From Halobacteriovoraceae bacterium (GTDB lineage: Bacteria; Bdellovibrionota; Bacteriovoracia; Bacteriovoracales; Bacteriovoracaceae): a stretch of DNA of 64,000 nt. Below the pieces are notes generated by a model that saw only the letters and a program-made list of their open reading frames with translations, searched no databases and was not told where the DNA came from. A program made the translations under genes and the position numbers. Shown in pieces: positions 44,487-53,992 of the stretch. Every line of letters starts with the position of its first letter. The stretch's first letter is position 1. Location: positions 219,048 through 283,047 of the forward strand of contig PAVS01000005.1 of NCBI GenBank assembly GCA_002713145.1, read 5' to 3'.

Positions 44487-45937
44487 ATGCTCGCCTCAAA
44501 TTGACTTGGATTTAATTCCTTGAGAATTTCATCTCCAAATTTAATCATTAAATTCCTAGCTAATTGATAGCGAAATTGATCACTCCCTCTGTGATCAGTC
44601 ATAGGGGTTATTTCATGTTCTACTTCTTGGGCCAAATACTGAAATAACTTTGGCCCTAGGTTTTTCCCTAAAGCATTCTGTTCTAATTTTTTTGGGGTGA
44701 TCACGATGGGCCCCACTCCTCCCAAAGCCAATCTTAAACTTTCGAATTGATTGTTTTGAAGTTTATATCCTGCTGCAAAAGTCACAACAGAAATATCTAG
44801 ATCTTTGCGAACACTCACCTTATAGAGCTTATATTCATCTTGAGTTCTTGGAATGATGACCGCAGTAACGATTTCATCATCTCTTAAATCCAGTTCTTTA
44901 TAGCCACCTTTAAAAAAGGATTTGATTTCCACTTCTCTTAAACCTTTTTGACTCTGAAGGCGTACTTTCGCTCCACTCACCATGAGAAAAGGAATAGTGT
45001 CTGCAATAGGACTTGCATTGACGAGATTCCCCACCAAAGTTGCTGCATTTTTAATTTGGGGAGAAGCAAAAATATGAAGCAGTCTTGCAAATTCAGGAAA
45101 GTCAGAACTTAATTTTTTTTCCAGTTCAGTCAGATTAACCTTAGCTCCAATAGTATAGAAATGATCTGACTTTTCTACTTGATACAAATTTTCAATATTA
45201 TTCAAACTCAGTGTTTTATTGAGCTTTAATTTCCCTTTGTTGGTTACGACTCCTAAATCCGTCGCTCCTGAGATCATTTTGACCTCATGAGTTTTATAGG
45301 CAAGGGCCTCATCTATTGTTTTTGGTAAGAAGATTTCTTGATCAGGTCCCGTAATTTTAATACTTATTGGTTTTTCTTTTTTATAATCAGCGAGAATATC
45401 TTCATCCCGGTAGAGATCTTTTAAAGAGGGAGTGTTCTCAAGATCGAGCTTTAACCCTGCTTGTATAATAGGTTCATAACCAGTACAACGACAAAGGTTT
45501 CCTGTGAGATAATTTTTAACTTTCTGAGCACAGGGCTTTTGATTTTTTATTTTCAAATCTTCGGCTAAACCGGCCATGGCACAAATAAACCCTGGGGTGC
45601 AATAGCCACATTGGGCCCCTTGCTCATCAACGAAAACCTCTTGAACAGGGTGAAGGTCCATGGCTTTACCAAGACCTTCTACCGTCAGTATATGACAGCC
45701 CTCATAAAGATACATTTTAGCAATACAGGCATTGATCGATTGATAGGGAGAAAGTTGATCATTGTGAATGCGGGAGACGAGAACACTACATGCACCACAA
45801 TCACCTTCAGCACAAACAATCTTAGTTCCAGTTAATCCTCTGATATAACGGAGGTATTCCGCCATCGTCATAAAGGCATGATCCTGGTTCAGTTGGTAAC
45901 GCTTTCCGTTAATATAGCATATAATATGATCTCGCAT
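44483..45937 (-). CDS. xdhA: Xanthine dehydrogenase, FAD/2Fe-2S subunit
   Basis: 484 residues from the ATG at 45937. The track ORF starts at a TTG (45958) with no better signal; neither start has a good Shine-Dalgarno. The plant-type ferredoxin has CAEGDCGACSVLV. The second Fe-S domain has GYCTPGFICAMAGL and NLCRCTGYEPI. A FAD domain (about 195-360) and a CO-dehydrogenase-type C-terminal domain follow. Confidence 0.92.
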   Translation of the reverse strand: MRDHIICYINGKRYQLNQDHAFMTMAEYLRYIRGLTGTKIVCAEGDCGACSVLVSRIHNDQLSPYQSINACIAKMYLYEGCHILTVEGLGKAMDLHPVQEVFVDEQGAQCGYCTPGFICAMAGLAEDLKIKNQKPCAQKVKNYLTGNLCRCTGYEPIIQAGLKLDLENTPSLKDLYRDEDILADYKKEKPISIKITGPDQEIFLPKTIDEALAYKTHEVKMISGATDLGVVTNKGKLKLNKTLSLNNIENLYQVEKSDHFYTIGAKVNLTELEKKLSSDFPEFARLLHIFASPQIKNAATLVGNLVNASPIADTIPFLMVSGAKVRLQSQKGLREVEIKSFFKGGYKELDLRDDEIVTAVIIPRTQDEYKLYKVSVRKDLDISVVTFAAGYKLQNNQFESLRLALGGVGPIVITPKKLEQNALGKNLGPKLFQYLAQEVEHEITPMTDHRGSDQFRYQLARNLMIKFGDEILKELNPSQFEASI

Positions 45938-46012
45938 AGGAGCAAATTTTAGCAACAAAACTAAAGATTATCTAATGAATTTCGAGTTCTAAAAAGTTTT
46001 ATCTCAAGGGTT

Positions 46013-46399
46013 TTATATCAAACCTAAGTCACGACCTTTTTCCATCAACTCTTCTTTCTCTTCTTCTGTCATGTTCATAAACATGTCTTGCATTTGTTTG
46101 ATTTGATCAGGACTCATATTTTTGAGCATATCCCCTGCTTGTTTGAAAAGTTGTTCTTTATCAAAGGGATTGATTTCGGGGTTGGGTGCCTCAGTTGATT
46201 TTTGTGAAAAAATAACTTTCTCATCTGTTATTTCAACATCTATATCAATCGTATTTTTGAGTTCTTCGATAACCTTGTTAAAGCTTAGCTCCCTTTTATC
46301 CGCAGCTTCATACATTTTAAGCGTGGGAAGGCTCACTTTTTTATCAGGGAAACCATTTTCTTTTAAAGTATTAAGGATTTTTTCGATGAATTCTAACAT
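46013..46399 (-). CDS. Hypothetical protein with a methionine-rich acidic C-terminus
   Basis: 128 residues. The start was moved to the ATG at 46399, with AGAGG five bases upstream, instead of the GTG used by the track. The C-terminal third (MLKNMSPDQIKQMQDMFMNM) resembles the Met/Pro-containing STI1-type helical repeats of chaperone cofactors, but this is only resemblance. Soluble. Confidence 0.6.
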   Translation of the reverse strand: MLEFIEKILNTLKENGFPDKKVSLPTLKMYEAADKRELSFNKVIEELKNTIDIDVEITDEKVIFSQKSTEAPNPEINPFDKEQLFKQAGDMLKNMSPDQIKQMQDMFMNMTEEEKEELMEKGRDLGLI

Positions 46400-46459
46400 A
46401 GGCACCTCTTTTCAGAAGGGCCATATTAACGTGAAAGTAATGCTTTGTCCATTGACCAT

Positions 46460-46500
46460 ACTTGCACCTTCCTCTTCGCATCCTGCTCCAAGGTGCAAGT
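46460..46500. repeat. Perfect 11-base inverted repeat in the spacer before the HEXXH protein
   Basis: ACTTGCACCTT (46460-46470) and AAGGTGCAAGT (46490-46500) enclose 19 bases. No T-run follows on either strand, so it is not a standard terminator. The rest of the 46400-46690 spacer is AT-rich with no gene seen. Confidence 0.5.
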
Positions 46501-46690
46501 TAATCCCTGCGTTTGCTCACATCCTGTTTGCAATAATTTTGTATATTCTTATTGTGACAGAAATTAAGAAAGTTTCAAATATTACTTTAAATTGTAAGGT
46601 ATTGTAATGTAGAGCAATTTAGTTGGCCCTCAACCTAATTTAAACCATATTCTACTTTCCAGACATATTGAAGCTGATTAAACTAACACC

Positions 46691-49480
46691 ATGAAAATCT
46701 GGCTTCTTTTTATTTTATTAGGCACCGCCTTTGCTCAGGAATCTCTCCCTGTTGATATTGCTCAAGACTCTCCCAAGATTCAGTGGAAACAAATTGAAAA
46801 TGATTCCCTCAGAGTTATTTTTTCTAGTGAATTAGAAAATGATGCTCGCTTTGTCTTTGAATTAATCAATTACTACAAAGAGGTGGCCAGTCAAACTTAC
46901 GAACATCACTCAGAGAAAATAACTATCGTTCTCAGGCCTCAAAGTGCGGTGGCCAATGGCTTTGTCGCTTTAGCACCGAGAAGAAGTGAATTCTTTATGC
47001 ACACCAACTACTCACCTTTTGTTGGATCACTAGAATGGTATCAAACCTTGGCCATTCACGAATATCGTCATATTGTTCAATTCGATTTTCTCAATCGCAG
47101 TAATATAGCTCTTGGATATTATCTAGGAGGAGAAGCCATACAAGCCACTCTGTTAGGGTTAACACTTCCCCCTTGGTATTTTGAAGGAGATGCGGTTTGG
47201 GTTGAAACCACTCAAACTAATGGGGGAAGAGGAAGATCTCCTCGATTTGCAGCAAGATTAAAAGCGTTAGTGATGAGTGAACAAAATATCACTTATGACC
47301 AGCTGCTAGCAGGTGATTATACTCAAGGACTTCCCAACCATTATGTGTTTGGATATTTTTTAGTGACTAAAGCCACACTTAAATATGGTCCAAAGATTTG
47401 GGCGCAGATCACAGCCAGAGCCGCTGACGAGCCTCTCAACCCCTACGCTCTATACTCTGCTTTTACGGATATCACTGGAGATAATTTTGATGGATTTTAC
47501 CAAGAGACAATAAGAGAGCTAAAAAAATTATGGGGTGACTTAGCTCCTCCCCGTCCAACAGAAGAATACAAACTACAAAAAAGACCACACTCTATTGCTG
47601 GTGATTTGTACCATTTTGAAAGAACAACGGATCATCTCTGGCAATTGCATAAAAATGGCAAAGCCATGGAGGAGTTTATTCTTGATCCTCAATCTCATAA
47701 GTTAGATATCAATGAAGATTATCTCTTTTACACTCAAACAAGACCCCATCATCGATACGGTTATAAAAGTTTTGAAGAACTGATTCGTTTTGATTTAAAA
47801 AATTCAGAGAAAAAGCAACTCAGCCATGGCCAGCGTTTTTTTCACCCTCAAATAAGCCCAGCCGGAGATAAAATCTTAGTCACGCAATTTGGTGATGATC
47901 ATTCTTGGTCTCTTAAACTCCTTACCTTAGAAGGTGAAGAGCTTGATAGTATTGCTCCTCCCCAAGGTCATAAAATTGTGGAAGCTGTTTGGGGAAGAGA
48001 GCATGAACTTTATTTACTCCTTCTTAATCTGAGAGGTGAAAAATTCATTTCCCAGTTTGATCTCAGACAAAGAAGTTTCACCGCCTTAACAGAAGCGACC
48101 CGCAATAATATTTGGAACCTCCACTTTAATGAGAATATTTATTTTGAAGCCGATTATAAAGGAGCTGTGAATATATTTGAACTTCATCCTCTTACCCAAG
48201 TGATCGCTCAATGTACCTCTGAAATAATTCAAGCAAGTGATCCCTTTGTTCAAGTGGATAAAATTTACTACTCCAACACTACAGCTACGGGAAGTGCTAT
48301 TAAATCTCAAGAACTCTCTTGCACTCCTCTTGAAAATAATAACTTACTTTTAATAGATTTTTTAGGCTCAACACCCAGTGATGATTATCACCAATCACCT
48401 GCCAAGACTCTAAGTGAAGAGCAGTGGAATAGCTTTATTAAAAGAGATAAAGCTATAGATCACTATAATGAATATTCAGGGGCCCTGACGCCACATAGTT
48501 GGTCCTTTATAGGCTCACGTGGCTCAGAGATATCTTTAAACACGTCAAATATATTGAGAACCCTCTCTCTTTATGCCGCTGTCGGAGTTAATGCTGAAGA
48601 GCAAACCCCTTATTACCAACTCAGTTTAAGTTACAACAAGTACTACCCCATTTTTAGTTTGAACTTCGCTCATGTGGACAGAAGATACACTGATGATGAT
48701 GATGATGATACAGAAGAAGAATTTGAGTGGTCAGAAAAAAAAGTCGGGCTCAGTGTGGATCTGCCCTATGTTTTTCAACGTTATCTTTATAGTGGCTTTC
48801 ATAATTTACGCTTTTCTTATGATTTGATTGCGGTAGGAGAACAAAGAGAGGACAGAGAAATTTATGATTTAAGTGATGAAACTCTAAAAGCAAAAGGGGT
48901 TCATTTTCAAACACAGATGCTGAAAACGAAAATTCCCAAAGAAATTTTTGCGCCTCTAGGCTATCAGCTTGATTTATCTTATACAGATTACTCTTTGCAA
49001 CAAAATGATGATTTAGTGAATTATTTAGGGGTCTATAATTTAAGTCTCTTCTCACCTGGTTTTGGTGAGCATCATGGCATCCATTTCCGTGTCAGTGGCG
49101 AATACAGACCCCAGACGAAGTACTTATGGCAGCAACAAACTGAATATCTTCCCTCAGAGGGTTATACCTTCTCTCGAGGTTATGGATTTGACTTTACCCC
49201 CCACTTTACCAAATACACCCTTGAGTATGCTCTTCCAGGCCTATACCCCAATACAGGCTATAAAGATTGGATTTATTTTAACCGTATTTACTTTAAGATT
49301 TTCTATGATCACACTTATAGTCATTTTAATGATGAGAGTGAACGCACTCTCAATTCAAAAGGAATGGAAATTTATTTTGAATCTCTCACTTTCAGAAAGT
49401 TTCCCCTCACCTATGGTTTAAGGCTTTATAACCGCAATGAAGCATCTGATACCCATGGCGAGTTATTTATAACGCTCTAG
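46691..49480 (+). CDS. Exported HEXXH peptidase-like protein with propeller and outer-membrane barrel
   Basis: 929 residues. A signal peptide (about 1-15, ending GTAFA) is followed by a gluzincin-like domain: H123, E124, H127 in AIHEYRHIVQF and a possible third ligand E165 in WYFEGDAVWVET. A WD40/TolB-like propeller region runs about 300-560 (repeated short strands). The last 330 residues are beta strands with a YDDDDDDTEEE loop and an outer-membrane-barrel pattern ending in FITL. Such peptidase-plus-barrel proteins could act on the surface; the substrate is unknown. Confidence 0.75.
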   Translation: MKIWLLFILLGTAFAQESLPVDIAQDSPKIQWKQIENDSLRVIFSSELENDARFVFELINYYKEVASQTYEHHSEKITIVLRPQSAVANGFVALAPRRSEFFMHTNYSPFVGSLEWYQTLAIHEYRHIVQFDFLNRSNIALGYYLGGEAIQATLLGLTLPPWYFEGDAVWVETTQTNGGRGRSPRFAARLKALVMSEQNITYDQLLAGDYTQGLPNHYVFGYFLVTKATLKYGPKIWAQITARAADEPLNPYALYSAFTDITGDNFDGFYQETIRELKKLWGDLAPPRPTEEYKLQKRPHSIAGDLYHFERTTDHLWQLHKNGKAMEEFILDPQSHKLDINEDYLFYTQTRPHHRYGYKSFEELIRFDLKNSEKKQLSHGQRFFHPQISPAGDKILVTQFGDDHSWSLKLLTLEGEELDSIAPPQGHKIVEAVWGREHELYLLLLNLRGEKFISQFDLRQRSFTALTEATRNNIWNLHFNENIYFEADYKGAVNIFELHPLTQVIAQCTSEIIQASDPFVQVDKIYYSNTTATGSAIKSQELSCTPLENNNLLLIDFLGSTPSDDYHQSPAKTLSEEQWNSFIKRDKAIDHYNEYSGALTPHSWSFIGSRGSEISLNTSNILRTLSLYAAVGVNAEEQTPYYQLSLSYNKYYPIFSLNFAHVDRRYTDDDDDDTEEEFEWSEKKVGLSVDLPYVFQRYLYSGFHNLRFSYDLIAVGEQREDREIYDLSDETLKAKGVHFQTQMLKTKIPKEIFAPLGYQLDLSYTDYSLQQNDDLVNYLGVYNLSLFSPGFGEHHGIHFRVSGEYRPQTKYLWQQQTEYLPSEGYTFSRGYGFDFTPHFTKYTLEYALPGLYPNTGYKDWIYFNRIYFKIFYDHTYSHFNDESERTLNSKGMEIYFESLTFRKFPLTYGLRLYNRNEASDTHGELFITL
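48691..48711 (+). repeat. GAT trinucleotide run
   Basis: A run of GAT codons encodes an aspartate stretch within the outer-membrane part of the peptidase-like protein. Such a run can change length by slippage; a change of three bases would keep the frame. Confidence 0.6.
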
Positions 49481-49577
49481 CTTTCATCTTAAAATATCTC
49501 ACATCTGGGCATTATGAGTTTACGATGTCCGACTATCTTTCTAAGCTAAAGTGCATAATTTTCACGAGGAGAATATT

Positions 49578-50930
49578 TTGAAAGTATTTTTATTAACAAT
49601 GCTAAGCATTAATTTAGCAGTAGCGGGAATAAGTTTTGCCCCAAAAAACTTTGAGGTCAAAGGCAGTCAGGCCGTCTTCGTCGACTTTATCACAATGGAA
49701 TCTGTGGTGACGTATGATCTTAAAGAAAAAGAAACAACAGCAGAATCTACCATTCACTTTAAAGTGATCAAGAAAGGGAAACCACTTTTTGATCTCAAAG
49801 AAAAAGTCATTCGTGCCACTCTCACGGGATCACCTGTTAAGATCGTGGAGGTTGATTCTCCAGATAGAGAAACAAGCTATATGATGGTAGACCAGACACT
49901 TGAGCCTGGAGATTACACTTTAACGCTGACTAACCTTATTGAAGCAAACCAAAGATATGATTGGTATGGAAAATCTGTTCGAGCTGCTTTTTGGATGAGT
50001 GACCTCACTGATAGAAAGTACCTTGAGCAATACTTACCCACAAACCTTGAGTTTGATCAATTTGCACTTACTATGCATGTGAAAATGGTGGGCAATGCTA
50101 AAATGGATCTGCATGAGGTTTATACCAATGGTCAGTTAACCGTGAATGGAAAAAATGATTTTACCATTGAATTTCCAGAGTACTTTACAGCTTCATCTTT
50201 TTACTATCATTTAAGTGTTCAAAACTCATTTGAGAAAACAAGTTTTAATTTTAAATCTATAAATGGTAAGCAAGTTCCAGTTGTTGTTTATTCTTCAAGC
50301 ACTAGCAATGTGAGATCGGCGACAACAAAGACGAAAAAAGTATTAGCTGAGCTAGAAGGGAAACTGGGAGCATGGCCACATCCAAGTTTAGTGGTGTATG
50401 TGGCAGGTTCTGGTGGAATGGAGCACTCAGGTGCCACACGTACGTCTCTCTATGCGCTTGGACATGAACTTATTCATAGTTATTATGCAAGAGGTGTCAT
50501 GCCCATGGATGGGAACTCTGGTTGGATGGACGAAGCCATTGCCTCATGGCGTGATGATGGCTATCAAGTCGCTCAAAGACCTTCTTTTGGTTCTAGTACC
50601 ATGAGTGGACACTCTCCTTATAGAAGAACGACAGATCGTAAGGCCTATAGTCAAGGTGCTAATTTTATGGCCTATCTTAATTACCAGCTCTCTGAGCAAG
50701 GTGGACTCATTGCCTTCTTGAAGCATTTCCATGACTTAAACTCACATAAAAGTGTCACAACTAAAATGTTTAAACAGGAATTGGAAAGCTATTCTGGAAT
50801 GAGCTTTACCAGAGAATTTGATCGTTATATCTATGGTCAGAAAAAAGAGCAATCAACTGACAAAGCTGGTGTAAAGGAGAACCCTTACCATGTTGAACTC
50901 AGCGAGAAAGAGCTAGAGAATTTATTATAA
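49578..50930 (+). CDS. M1-type metallopeptidase-like secreted protein
   Basis: 450 residues from the TTG at 49578, which has GAGGAG six bases before it and gives a clean signal peptide (MKVFLLTMLSINLAVAG). The track start at 49551 lacks both. Gluzincin motif: H296, E297, H300 in LGHELIHSYYA, with E319 in GWMDEA. GGMEHSGATR precedes it, comparable to the GxMEN motif of M1 aminopeptidases. The N-terminal beta domain is present; the C-terminus is short. A strong terminator follows. Confidence 0.8.
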   Translation: MKVFLLTMLSINLAVAGISFAPKNFEVKGSQAVFVDFITMESVVTYDLKEKETTAESTIHFKVIKKGKPLFDLKEKVIRATLTGSPVKIVEVDSPDRETSYMMVDQTLEPGDYTLTLTNLIEANQRYDWYGKSVRAAFWMSDLTDRKYLEQYLPTNLEFDQFALTMHVKMVGNAKMDLHEVYTNGQLTVNGKNDFTIEFPEYFTASSFYYHLSVQNSFEKTSFNFKSINGKQVPVVVYSSSTSNVRSATTKTKKVLAELEGKLGAWPHPSLVVYVAGSGGMEHSGATRTSLYALGHELIHSYYARGVMPMDGNSGWMDEAIASWRDDGYQVAQRPSFGSSTMSGHSPYRRTTDRKAYSQGANFMAYLNYQLSEQGGLIAFLKHFHDLNSHKSVTTKMFKQELESYSGMSFTREFDRYIYGQKKEQSTDKAGVKENPYHVELSEKELENLL

Positions 50931-50939
50931 TATCTTATG

Positions 50940-50967
50940 AGGGTCAGACTCGATCTGGCCCTTTTTT
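50940..50967. terminator. Terminator between the M1-like and TolC-like genes
   Basis: AGGGTCAGA (50940-50948) and TCTGGCCCT (50954-50962) form nine pairs with one G-T, a five-base loop, then six Ts. It touches the end of the convergent TolC-like gene. Confidence 0.88.
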
Positions 50968-52186
50968 AACTTGATATAACCAAGCGTTTATTTTCAAATT
51001 TCAGTTTTCCAATTTCATACATATATTGATAAAACTTCACATACAACTCACTTCTTAATTCGTTTAACTTCAATTCTGCATCTATTAAGTAAGAATTGAT
51101 ATCAAGAATTTTTAAAGGAGAGATACCACTTCTCCTAGAATAAATACGAAGAAATCTTTTTGCCTCACGAAGAGCTTTAGAGTTTTCTAACTGCTCAACT
51201 CTGTCTGCAAGATTATCAACCTCACCTTTAAGCAGTACCATATTTGATTCAGATTCTGAGTAATCGACTCTTGCTTTTCGTTGTTTGATAAAGCTCTCAA
51301 TGGTATTCTCAGCACGCTTCATATTGGAGTCAAGAAAAGGGACGAGGAAACCAAGCTTAATAGAGAGTCGCTGGTCTTCGACGCTCGCATCTTCAAACTC
51401 TCTTGTTCCCGGCAATTGTCGTTGATCAAAACCGATTCCTACAAATTCTAAAATTTTATTATCCTCTTCTATCTCAAGCTTGCGCTCTATCTGCATTTTT
51501 TCTAAATTAAATTTAGTAAGCTTAACGCTTAAAGCATCGTCTGAGACAGTGGTTTGTTTAAGTTTCTCTTTAATGTAATTCACCGACACCAGTCTTTCAT
51601 TTTCTGCAAACTGATCGAGGGTATAGTTCTCACCCACCAGATGATTGATAGCGGTGACAAGAGCTTTGATTTGGATGAGATGATTTTTACTTTCTTGTTG
51701 ATTGGTTTCTAATTTTTCAATAGCATCAAGGTAATCCTTAGCATCAGCCCGGCCTTTATTCACAAGTTTTTTATTTACACTCACATTGTCTTTGAGAACA
51801 GTATTCATTTTTTTCAAAAGCTGATATTTCTTACGGTACATATTGAGCGAGATATAGAGTTGAATCACTTGATTGAGATCATCTCCCATACTTATTTTTT
51901 GAATGATTTTCTTTCTCTTTTTTTGATTTTCATAGAGCTTTTTTTTGAGTCGATATTCTTTATAATTATCCAAAGAGAACCTGGCTTCGACTTCAATATC
52001 ACCTTCTTTAAATTCATGATCGTCATCTAAGCGAAGAGAGATTTCTTTGATAAAGGGTTTAGGCATCGTGAGTGAAATATCCTGCTCGATGGCATTGATT
52101 TTGGAAATCAGGTCATTTAACGTTATTTTTTTTCCCAAGGCCGTGGTGGCCATCAGACTTATAAATACCAATAAAGCACTTTTCAT
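50966..52186 (-). CDS. TolC-like outer-membrane channel protein
   Basis: 406 residues. A signal peptide (about 1-18) is followed by long helices with heptad character (about 75-260 and 300-395) and LGFLVPFLDSNMKRAENTI between them, the helix-strand-helix plan of TolC-type efflux channels. It is a little shorter than typical TolC (about 470). Starts 12 bases after the HlyD-type gene, so it is part of the same transcript. Confidence 0.75.
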   Translation of the reverse strand: MKSALLVFISLMATTALGKKITLNDLISKINAIEQDISLTMPKPFIKEISLRLDDDHEFKEGDIEVEARFSLDNYKEYRLKKKLYENQKKRKKIIQKISMGDDLNQVIQLYISLNMYRKKYQLLKKMNTVLKDNVSVNKKLVNKGRADAKDYLDAIEKLETNQQESKNHLIQIKALVTAINHLVGENYTLDQFAENERLVSVNYIKEKLKQTTVSDDALSVKLTKFNLEKMQIERKLEIEEDNKILEFVGIGFDQRQLPGTREFEDASVEDQRLSIKLGFLVPFLDSNMKRAENTIESFIKQRKARVDYSESESNMVLLKGEVDNLADRVEQLENSKALREAKRFLRIYSRRSGISPLKILDINSYLIDAELKLNELRSELYVKFYQYMYEIGKLKFENKRLVISS

Positions 52187-52198
52187 TTCACTTCCAAC

Positions 52199-53992
52199 TT
52201 ATTCGAGTTTGATAGTAGACATAACAAGAGGGGCATCTTGATCATTATTATCAAAAACAACAAGAAATTCGTTTTGAGTGGCATCAAAGGTAATCCCCTC
52301 TGGCCTATGATCAGAATAGTTCTTAAGCTCGACAACTGGACTTTGATAGTCAAAGCTCGTTTTAAGCACGCGCCCTCGGTTCTTATACTTATTATTTCCT
52401 GTAACGATATAGAGGTCTTTTTTATGTAGTAAGAGATCGCTTATCCCCTCATGTCTATCTGTTTTTCTATTCACAGGCAGCTTATAGGTTCTAAAGATAC
52501 TTACCTGTCGTCGTGAGAGCTTACCTTTCTCAAACATTCTGTCTAAATGATTTATTTGCAAGATACTGACTTCATTATTATCACCCACATCATTACGAAG
52601 ACCTAAGTAGGCAGTGTTCTCATAAACAACTAAACCTTCCACATCGATTTCTATATTATGCTTCCCTTTTTTCTTCTTTACTAACTTCACCCATTCATCT
52701 TTTGAGTATTTATCAGCTAAATCATCCAATAAATTAAATAAGTTCACTTCTTTTTTAGAAATAAGCTGAACGCCTTTTCGCTCTAATTGAATAAGTTTTT
52801 GGCGAAGTTTCGAGAGCTTGCCATTTTTAGATTCAGACTGAGAAGATGATATATATATGTTCCCCTTTTCATCTTGGGTGATCGCTTCCATATCCTTTAT
52901 CTCTTTTAGTCCTTCCACCGTAATGATATGGGGGTCAATGGTTCCATCTCTATTCAGTAAATAAACGAGGGGTTTGTGATCATAATTATCATCACTAATG
53001 AACATAAATTTATTTAGCTCTTTAACAAATAATACCCCTGATGGTTCGATATTATTTTCTGATAATTCTCCAGGTTTAATTTCAATAATCTCATAGGAAA
53101 AAGACTTAGGATTTGTTTCCTTTGCTACTGACTGATTTAGAAAAGAGATATTATTTCCTTCTTCCACATCGATGAAAACTTTTTCACCTAAGAGAAAAGA
53201 GTTTTTATGAGGAATTTCGATCATAACCTCTCGCCCCCAGACCTTAATCTCTGGCGTTCTGCGAAACCTTTCCGGAAACTCGACGATCCTTGTTCCTACT
53301 GACTTTACTCTGGCCACCACACTTTGTTTTGATGAAAGGGATTTCACATATACTTTTTTGCCTTCCGCAACTTGATTGGATAGGTTTTCGTGAATATAAC
53401 CTCTGACAAAACTCGGTGTTTTTTTATGCAAAGTCAGAATGGGAGTAAAAGGAGAAACAAGCTCACCTACTTTGAAGTTTACAAATCCAATATGCCCATC
53501 AAAATTTGAGAAAATATATTGTTCCGCTTGGTCTGTTTTGAGAAGTTTAAGTTCTTTCTCTAGGTTTTTAATTTGTATACTCAGAAGGTCTTCGTCTTCA
53601 TTTGTCCCTTGAGATCTTTTATAATTTCTCATGCTCTTAATATTAGCATTAAGCTCAGAGTTAAGCTTATACTGGGCCCGTAACTCATCAAGTCTATAAG
53701 TGACTTCATTTATACTTTTTTCCAAGTCTTTTCGTTCAAGTTGAACTAGGAGTTCTCCTTGTTTAACATACTGGCCAGGGATGACATTGATCCCCTTGAT
53801 CACAACCGGATGGCGTGATGTGATATTGACTTCCTTAGAATCTGTTTCTCCTACAAACTTGTGAGATGAAGATGTCATCGAGTTAACCATGATAATAGTT
53901 AAAAGAGTCAGTATCCACACTGACAGATAAAGTTTATTTTCAACAAACTTCTCTTTTAATAATTCAAAATCAACTTGTTGGAGCAGTTTCAT
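52199..53992 (-). CDS. HlyD-type membrane-fusion protein fused to a propeller domain
   Basis: 597 residues. One transmembrane segment (about 20-40) is followed by a lipoyl half-motif (VVIKGINVIPGQYVKQGELLVQL), a helical hairpin (about 92-158), the second lipoyl half and a beta-barrel (about 160-280), all as in periplasmic adaptor proteins. Residues about 300-597 are a beta-propeller-like domain with PSGVLFVKELNKFMFISDD and DVEGLVVYENTAYLGLR, reminiscent of DUF3616. I know of no standard adaptor with this domain. It overlaps the DUF4956 gene by 23 bases and precedes the TolC-like gene. Confidence 0.75.
   Translation of the reverse strand: MKLLQQVDFELLKEKFVENKLYLSVWILTLLTIIMVNSMTSSSHKFVGETDSKEVNITSRHPVVIKGINVIPGQYVKQGELLVQLERKDLEKSINEVTYRLDELRAQYKLNSELNANIKSMRNYKRSQGTNEDEDLLSIQIKNLEKELKLLKTDQAEQYIFSNFDGHIGFVNFKVGELVSPFTPILTLHKKTPSFVRGYIHENLSNQVAEGKKVYVKSLSSKQSVVARVKSVGTRIVEFPERFRRTPEIKVWGREVMIEIPHKNSFLLGEKVFIDVEEGNNISFLNQSVAKETNPKSFSYEIIEIKPGELSENNIEPSGVLFVKELNKFMFISDDNYDHKPLVYLLNRDGTIDPHIITVEGLKEIKDMEAITQDEKGNIYISSSQSESKNGKLSKLRQKLIQLERKGVQLISKKEVNLFNLLDDLADKYSKDEWVKLVKKKKGKHNIEIDVEGLVVYENTAYLGLRNDVGDNNEVSILQINHLDRMFEKGKLSRRQVSIFRTYKLPVNRKTDRHEGISDLLLHKKDLYIVTGNNKYKNRGRVLKTSFDYQSPVVELKNYSDHRPEGITFDATQNEFLVVFDNNDQDAPLVMSTIKLE

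Noticed and set aside
46122-46607. 161-residue plus-strand ORF
   Set aside because: It lies antisense to the 46013-46399 gene, has low-complexity Ser/Leu content and no ribosome-binding site; treated as a shadow.
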